From Chrysomallon squamiferum (lineage: Eukaryota > Mollusca > Gastropoda > Neomphalida > Peltospiridae): a stretch of DNA of 64,000 bases. Position numbers and translations under genes: made by a program. The stretch covers positions 27,899,446-27,963,445 of the forward strand of contig CM022665.1 in NCBI GenBank assembly GCA_012295275.1. Direction: 5' to 3'. Shown here in pieces: positions 61,011-64,000 of this stretch (positions within the stretch are counted from its first letter, which is position 1; each line of letters opens with the position of its first letter). The notes beneath the pieces were generated by a model. That model was not told the origin of the DNA. It saw only the letters and a list, made by a program, of their open reading frames with translations, and did no database searches.

Positions 61011-62052
61011 AAAACAAAAAACTACGTAATTTCCTCATTATCTGCAAAATCTTTAACCCTGTGTATGACACCATACACCAGAACTTTAAAATATTTTCAG
61101 TGCGCTGTTAAATTAAAACAATTCATTCTCCCTCCTTTTCCATTTTCTTCTCAAAATGAGAGCAGGAATCTCGTTACACATTTGAATACTCGTCCATCTT
61201 TGGCATGTTTTGATCATATTTGTTATTACCAGCTATAAATATTAATAAGTCATTTAGCCGAAATTTCCACTCTGATATGCTTTGTTCCGTGCACTTTCTC
61301 TGGCCGTGTTGTCCAGTCTTTGCCTTCAAATGCTGCCGTGTCCAGATGATCGATCGCAACCTTCAGCTGTCTTCACATAACGTTATCGTTCCTTTGTTAG
61401 AAGCAAATGAGAAATGGTTTTCTTTTATTTACCAATAAATACGATACCAGCGCGAGTTCTTGTCTCCAGCTATCTCGGTAATTCTCTTTCGTGTTGCAGG
61501 GCATGATCTTGTACAGTAGTAGAATTATTGTTCATATGCTGACATCTTTGCAATAACTTCAGATTTCAGTTTATTGTCCCTAGTGGAATTTTATTGCTGC
61601 ATGGAGGATAATTTAATTTTGGAATGAGTACTAATGTGTTATTGTTTTAAATCTGAAAAAAAAAATATCGTTGGAAGTAATAACGATTATGAAACTTGAG
61701 TGTGCATCTTAATACAACGCCACAGGTATTAAAATGAATATTAAAATAAATTATTTTAATATGACCTGAATCAGTCTGAACGCTTACGTTTCATTTACCA
61801 TTTATATAAACGAGACTGATAACGCTCGTTTTCTTTGCTGAAACAAAAACAAATAAAAATATTTAATAATTCACTTCATCACATTCTGATGTTATATGAA
61901 CACGTATACGACATCCTATTCCATATTTTATCAGTTTAGCACTGTGACATTTCAGAACTAAATCCCCAAGGTTGTCTAGTCGCTGATATCAGTGCCATGA
62001 GGCATAAGTGTTGTTAAGAGCGTCTATTTATGTATTTTGACTTGTAAACAAC

Positions 62053-62116
<64 letters not shown>

Positions 62117-63576
62117 GATAGATGGATATAGATAGATATACAGATAGATAGACACAAACACAGAGACATTTACATACATATAAAACGAAGGATAAATATT
62201 CTATTTTATTTTATTAAATTACCGACAACATTTAATACTTATTCCTCTCCTTCCCAACCAAAAAAATGCAGTAAAAAAAAAAAATAATAAATAAATAAAT
62301 AAATAAATATTTTAAAGAAATAATAGAAAAATAATAAAGGAATAAAAAAAGAATTTAATTTAAAAACGATTAGTAACAATTTTTCCAAAAAGCCTTTTTT
62401 CCTCTGTATTATTTTTTCTCTCTCTTTCTCAGTTAATGTCCACCCACTCCATTCTCTGATGCGTTTGAACTTTGAGTTGTATAAAAGTTAAATTAAAAAG
62501 AACAAACACAAAGTTCTAGGACGAGATCGTCTATAGCGCGCAAGTAATTTATGTCCTTGGAGTGCGTTTTTCATTAACATGGCGTCACTGAAGTGGCTGT
62601 AAAAGTTAAACTAATTTTATCTTATTATTCGAAGCAGGCGACAATATTAGAAAGGAAAGTGTTTCATAAAATTCCTTATGTAATTATGAAACTTGTATTA
62701 TAAAAAAAAAAAAAAAAAAAAAAATGTTTTTTTGGTTTATAGATGAAGATAAAATGAGAAATATGGAAAGAAAAAAAAAAAAAAAAAAAAAAAAAAATGT
62801 TCCAAAAAAAAAAGAACGAAAATATACAAAGATAGAACGAAAAGAAAAAAAAAAAATAAAGAAGACGTGAAGAAAAAAGTAACTAGCCATCATCAACATT
62901 CTCGTCTTTGTTTACAGAATTAAGTGATCTTCACGCGCCCTGTTCACACTAATGTCTTAAAGCGGTTTCACTAAAAACATTTTATCTAAATCACACGGAA
63001 AACAAACGTGTGAACCTTAAAACGAATTATCTAAATCGATTTGGGAAAATCGTTTGAAGATGTGGTGTAACAAAGACTAGGACAATGCTGCAGTAGGTGA
63101 AGATTACTGTCACTGGTAAAGAACAATATCACAGCAGACTGTCCTTCTCGTTGCATTGAAAATATAAACCGTGGATTCGTTAATAACTCTTTATTAATCT
63201 AAAGTGATTTTCGAAGAAAACGTTGTCATGTACGGACGTTGTTATGGTTTGGAAACTTGTAAAGCTCTTGTATGAATCCTGGTAATAATGGTACTAACAG
63301 ACAAAGTTTCATTTCATCCACTGATTACTGAAATTCCGAAAATGACTGTTATTAGGTAACAGATTAAATTACTGCAGAGAACGATTCTAATCTGCGTCCG
63401 TAACATTCCTATTTTTACTGGCGCACTTTTTCTGTCTCAGTGGTTGTTTTATAGTGTTTTTGTGTTTTTTTATTTGTCTATTTGCGTGGGGGGGTTTTGG
63501 GGGAGAGATGTTATAGTTTGTTGATTTGTTGGATTTTGGGGTGAGAATTGTTGTTATTCTTTTTCTTTTTTTTTTC

Positions 63577-63615
<39 letters not shown>

Positions 63616-64000
63616 CTGAAATTAATTTATCTTGAAACTAATAGACGGCAGAATGATGATGCTTTCACTTTCCTGAAATCCGGATCTGAGATTTTCTAAA
63701 AGTTAAAAGCTTATTATTGACAGTTTGGAACACAGTCTTACAGCCGAAGTGACATCTAGCACTTTACAGAGTTTGACAAATGACTGAATAATATTACATC
63801 GAAATGTCGCTTTCTCGTCCTCTGATAAATGCATGCTGACTCATACATACAACTGAAAACGAAAGAAAAATTTAACACTCACATATTACTGTTATTTAAC
63901 ACATGATTTCTGAATTTTAAAAATATTTGTATATTTCGACCTCATCTAAACCATCCCCTCGTATTTTTATCATCATCATCGTTACTATTCTTCTTCTTCT
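61011..64000. other. Intergenic, homopolymer-rich, no gene seen
   Basis: (CT)n then (TA)n at 62057-62109, AAAT at 62284-62310, poly-A at 62701-62723 and 62770-62798, poly-T of about 50 at 63567-63615, CTT at the window end. Open frames at 60975-61438 are domain-free. Confidence 0.45.

Noticed and set aside
1-64000. CRISPR array, bacterial operon, rRNA or functional tRNA gene
   Set aside because: Repeats are simple microsatellites, coding is intron-split, and no rRNA or intact tRNA signature was seen.

Overview
This is animal genomic DNA, AT-rich and packed with microsatellites, homopolymer runs and minisatellites. It is most likely from a mollusc. The genes have spliced, phase-consistent exons, and three decayed copies of a tRNA-derived SINE (59.6-61.0 kb) match from memory the Meta-SINE type common in mollusc genomes. 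No prokaryotic, viral or organellar signal was seen.

Region 1 (0.4-6.6 kb) is a tandem cluster of four small secreted Kunitz-domain genes, all on the + strand. Each has a signal-peptide exon ending in phase 1 and one exon carrying a complete six-cysteine Kunitz domain. All four share an expanded C2-C3 loop of 22-24 residues, against 15 in BPTI, and none has Lys/Arg at the position equivalent to P1. In all four a splice-acceptor-like (T)TTAG/TTCAG lies exactly 7 nt before the ATG, which implies a hidden 5' non-coding exon. Plausible TATA plus donor modules for that exon are visible for genes 3 and 4, less clearly for gene 2. A near copy of the gene 4 module lies alone at 19.0 kb.

Region 2 (7.4-17.5 kb) is a complete 12-exon polypeptide GalNAc-transferase gene (601 aa, + strand). 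It encodes a type II membrane anchor, a GT2/GT-A catalytic domain with DxH and WGGEN motifs, and a C-terminal ricin-type lectin domain. Sequence affinities point to the GALNT7/GALNT10 branch. Intron 7 uses a GC donor, and the CLD motifs of all three lectin repeats are degenerate. Intron 5 contains a relic DNA transposon with pogo/psq-like coding remains.

Region 3 (17.5-64 kb) is essentially a gene desert. It holds simple repeats, several minisatellites (including a perfect 99-bp duplication at 21.3/21.8 kb), decayed SINEs, an inverted repeat, diverged segmental duplications, a tandem pair of perfect heat-shock-element motifs at 51.6 kb, and islands of higher-complexity, CpG-containing sequence near 30.1-31.0, 36.5-37.2, 45.5-45.9, 49.1 and 59.1-59.4 kb. 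A few unassigned exon candidates lie there (30458, 36689, 37674-37910 minus, 58857). They are reported as tentative.

All assignments come from reading the sequence and from family knowledge. No search was run, so the species, transcript ends and isolated exons remain inference.
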